From NCBI RefSeq assembly GCF_040807025.1, contig NC_090942.1:71602487-71666486 (forward strand): 64,000 bases of DNA. Reading direction: 5' to 3'. The notes beneath the pieces were generated by a model. It was given only the letters and a program-made list of their open reading frames with translations, did not search any database and was not told the origin of the DNA. Made by a program: the position numbers and the translations under genes. Shown one piece after another: positions 60,746 through 64,000 of this stretch (position 1 is the first letter of the stretch; each line of letters opens with the position of its first letter). The stretch is from Struthio camelus. Its lineage: Eukaryota > Chordata > Aves > Struthioniformes > Struthionidae.

Positions 60746-62110
60746 TAGTCAGCTGAAACCCATTTAAAAATAATGCTTCAAAAGAGCATGAGACTGGCTT
60801 GTGAATCTGAATTTTTATTTTTATTTTTTTGTAATTTAAAATATTTGTTTCAGACTCTCTCTCTTTCTGGAGTTTAAACCTCTGGTTTACAGTCTCAAAC
60901 TTTTTGCTGAAGTTTACAGGTTTTCTTACACTTGTGCCTTGGATCTTGAGCTTTAAATGTGTCATCAAAGATGAAATTTTTAGAGCTGGCATCATGAGAA
61001 TGTGCCTTAATTATCATTTAAATTTTCTGCAGAGTCAGGCTGGTATCTGCCATCACTACACATTCATTTCACAGGTTCACATTTCTCAAGAGGCTTTTTG
61101 ATTGAGTTTTTTTTTTTTTTTCCCCTAACTTAGGCTTCTGGGAGGAAAATCACCTCTTTGTATATTTTACAGGTTTGTGACTTAGACACACAGGAAACCA
61201 TTAAAGCTTAGCTGCAGGGGTACTTTTGAGTGATGTGAATTAAAGGCTGTTAGGGCAGCGGTGGCCTCCCTGTCCTGACTGGTTAAGTGCTAAACTAAAC
61301 AAATCAGTCATCACTGCATCCAGTTAAAGAAACTTGTAAAAATCTAGATGGAAAAATACATATCTCAAAGGAATAAATGTACTCCTTTCTGGAAATATCC
61401 CTTAGGCTTTTTATATTGCTAACTGGACCACTACTCTTAAAATCAATAGAACATTAAAGGTACTCAGTACACTTAATGAGCTCCAAAGGAACTGTTACTT
61501 TGGATGGTAATTACAGCTTCTGCTGTCTGACTCCGCATCATACTAACATTTTATTACTCGTGATTTATAATGTTGGAGGGGAGGATGAGTTTGGTGATTC
61601 ATTAGTGTTTTAACAGATTTTGCCTTGAAATTATGTTAGCTCATACTTTCAAATTTTTAATTGTGTATCTAGGCTAAAATACAGATTTCTGTATTCTGTA
61701 TTAATAACACTACAGGAGTTATCTGTTAAGGTATTAACATAATCAAGGGTTAAATGAAAAGTGTTTGAAAAAGGAAAAAAAAAAAGAAAAAAAAATCCCA
61801 CTAAGATTAAAAAAAAATCCTTAAGATGGCTGTAGTTGTGTGGTTCTTACTTTCTCCATTTGGTCTGTTCTGTGAGTCATGATTCCTAAACAATATCATC
61901 ACAAAAATATCAGAAGACTTCTACTTGCAGCTTTAAAAATGCTGATCTTCAAGTGAATAAGACAAGAGTGAGTCTTCCAGTTCTCGCAAAAAATTTCTTA
62001 ATGGTCATCTCATAGATAAACAAAATGGTGCTTTTTCTCTGAAGGCCCTACACTGCCAGATTTAATTTTTGGGGGGAAGAAAAAGAGAGTATTCTGTGGC
62101 ATGTACTTAC

Positions 62111-62283
62111 CACTTGTGAACTGGAAGGTGTCAGCAGAAAGTGTGAAGATGTCCCGGAGAACAGAACTTGCACAGAGTGAGCTTATAGAAAGAGAAAAAC
62201 CTCTGCACTTCTTCTTTAACATAGAGGAAGTGGATAGAAGGGATTTCAAGATGTCAGCCATGGCCCGGAGTGGATCGGCTGTG
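62111..62283 (-). CDS. Candidate minus-strand exon with strong splice sites
   Basis: On the minus strand the acceptor 'cctttactctttcag' ends at 62284, and the donor AAGTG|GTAAGTAC has its GT at 62110-62109. The 173-nt interval is open in only one frame, for 57 codons. Within it an ATG at about 62260 stands in a perfect GCCATGG context and begins MADILKSLLSTSSMLKKKCR, a Ser/Leu/Lys-rich sequence I do not recognise. The plus strand is also open (64 codons) but lacks comparable splice sites. A GC-rich patch lies just upstream on the minus strand (62330-62490). It may be an exon of an antisense RNA or of a nested gene in the intron of the 50.5 kb gene. Coding status is uncertain. Confidence 0.35.
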
Positions 62284-64000
62284 CTGAAAGAGTAAAGGTT
62301 CAGGCTGTAACGTTCTTTAATCCCAACTCGCTTCCAAGCTAGATTTAGCCACCTTGATCTCTCCGGCCTCCACTGCGCTGGGAGGGCGTCGTGGAAGGAA
62401 GGGACCCCGGCATTTGCTTCACGCGCTGCCCGGCAGAGGCCACCAGGCGTGCGGGAAAGGGGCGCCGGACTGAAGTGGCTACCCTGCAGAGCCTTCACAT
62501 GTAACACAACTTAATGACATAATTTCAACGGGTATTAATAAGTCAGGAGGTTTATAGATTATTGAAACAGTGTTGGTCTGACAGGTGAATGTTTTGTGGG
62601 TACAGGACTCTCACATGTATTCTGTTTTTCCACAGTGCTGTACTCCTGTGTGTGAATTTGTGTGTGTGAAATGTCTGTATTTCAGCTTTTTTTTAATACT
62701 ACGTGATTAGTAAGTGCCAGATATCCGTTGTGAATTTTTGCAATGACACCAAAAAGCCTTTGCTTTAGGAGGTCAGCCCTAATCCGAACGAGGGGGAGCA
62801 AATGGATCACAGAGATGTGCCCAAGTCCAGGAACGCGTGTGCTGCGTTAAGAAGGCTAATAGAAGGGAAGGAGCATGTCCCTCTGCCCCATGCTAAATCT
62901 GTCTCTGGGCTGTCAGAAGTGGTTGCAGATTATGAACACCGTGATTCTTCTCTGTTGAAATGGTCTTATCTCCTTTATCTCTTTTCCTCTTTGCATTCTG
63001 GCATACTCCTTCTCTGCAAGTATTTATTCAATTTCCTTACTTGGAGTGTCGGACTAAAGGCCATGCTCTTTTTTTTCCCCCCTCTCTCTTTTCCTTTTTT
63101 CCTCTAGTCTCTCCTTTTCTGAAGATGTCAAATTAGATAACTGATGATTTCTGCTGCTGCCGCCAGAAAGCCCTCACAGTATGCATATTAGGGTTTAGTG
63201 TTTTTCTTTTTTCTGGATCTCTCTGCTTGCATTTTGTATGCAGAGCCATCCTCTTACTGTGAACTCCTATGCCCAGAGCTGAGGATTATGTTCTTATCCA
63301 GCATATGTACTTAGCCTGAAATGCTAAATCTTTGCTTCTAGAGAAAGAGAAAGACATTATGGCTGAAGGAGCTAAGTCAAAGTAAGCAGTCAGATAAACT
63401 ATAAATTGTTTGTGGTGCGAGGCAAGATAAAGGTACTCCATGAATGTTTGCATCCCCTGACCAGCACTAACTCATAAATTTAAATATTGCTACTCTCAGT
63501 GTGAGGGATGAAGTAAACAAGGTTTTTAGTTTAAGAAAACAACTTTGCAACAGTGACAGAGGGAGCCTTTGCGGATACCATTTTTTTAAGGTTTGGGCAG
63601 ATTAGGAGTGGTCAAAAGACTTCAGGAGTCTGCAGTATGGGGACTGTGGAAACAGAGGATGACCTGAGCAGTTCCCCCACCCCTTCAGCCAGCCTGGTTT
63701 CACTGAGAGCCCAGAGCATTCCTGCAGGGCTCGACCTGCTGCATCCCTGTCCCATCCTCTCCCCATTGCAGCAGCCATGGTCAAGCAGGAGAAGGAAAGA
63801 GGGCAGAAAACTCACTGGGCTTGGTAACTCCCCACCTTGCAACATGCCAGGACCTGATGCTAGCTGTTAGTGTGTCGGGCTGCAGCATGAGGTGGCTTCC
63901 TGGCAGGGCATGGGGAGAGGGCCAGAAGGACCTGTCCCAGTGCTGGGAGGGTGCAGCTGCACTTCCACCCCGACCATGGCTGCCTGTGCGGCACCGCAGT
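62284..64000. other. Remaining putative intron sequence
   Basis: A GC-rich patch with several CpG at about 62330-62490 could be a small promoter for the minus-strand exon at 62111-62283. At 63060-63115 there is a pyrimidine-rich stretch. The last 400 bases become GC-richer without a recognisable gene. Confidence 0.4.

Larger units (their letters stand above)
50610..62110 (+). other. Putative first intron of the 50.5 kb gene
   Basis: It starts with the GTAAGG donor and continues the CpG island to about 51,050, including a 16-C run at 50831-50846. Beyond that it is AT-rich and without supported coding exons. It contains the palindromic element near 56.1 kb, an old palindromic repeat near 58.95 kb, a pyrimidine tract at 53982-54019, homopolymer runs and a CR1 fragment near 60.6 kb. 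A segment at 51667-51746 with an acceptor-like and a GTAAGT donor-like border could be a cryptic exon but would terminate the main frame. Confidence 0.5.

Noticed and set aside
62101-62295. Plus-strand 64-codon frame beginning MYLPLVNWKVSAESVK
   Set aside because: The translation is quite protein-like, but no plus-strand donor follows it, while the minus strand has both strong splice sites. Kept only as an alternative to the minus-strand exon.
1-64000. CRISPR arrays, operons, bacterial-type genes or intact viral insertions
   Set aside because: The window is vertebrate nuclear DNA. No regularly spaced repeats, no prokaryotic gene organisation and no retroviral coding frames or paired LTRs were recognised.

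Overview
The window looks like nuclear DNA of a bird. CR1 LINE 3' ends carry the typical ATTCTATG-type terminal repeat, recognisable repeats are sparse, two strong CpG islands stand in AT-richer DNA, and worn MIR-type and palindromic amniote repeats are present. Almost everything is non-coding, and most long open frames are chance or GC-driven.

Layout. A CpG island at about 1330-2060 has a consensus minus-strand splice donor on its left edge (exon end 1308), so it probably starts a gene running left out of the window. To its right, 3734-4540 holds spliced-exon signals that join in frame into a hypothetical 95-residue secreted peptide on the plus strand, unrecognised and only moderately supported. 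From about 5 to 49 kb I see no convincing gene, only old repeats, microsatellites and palindromes. The exception is 15121-15582: a U6 snRNA copy, a 5S rRNA copy and a CR1 3' end fused head to tail in one orientation, a tripartite template-switch retrotranscript.

A second CpG island (about 49.7-51.05 kb) holds the best-supported protein-coding sequence: a plus-strand first coding exon (50538-50609) encoding a 24-residue signal-peptide-like N-terminus, ending in phase 0 at a GTAAGG donor. The rest of the window would be its first intron. The exon alone does not identify the gene. A receptor tyrosine phosphatase such as PTPRG is a weak guess from the short peptide and phase; in mammals PTPRG lies head to head with FHIT, which would suit a left-running island at 1.3 kb. 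This synteny is a hypothesis. In the intron lie a 164-bp palindromic element (56086-56249), a minus-strand CR1 fragment (about 60.57 kb) and a minus-strand exon candidate with strong splice sites (62111-62283).

No gene clusters work together here. The picture is two promoters about 48 kb apart pointing outward, with a gene-poor, repeat-scarred interval between them.
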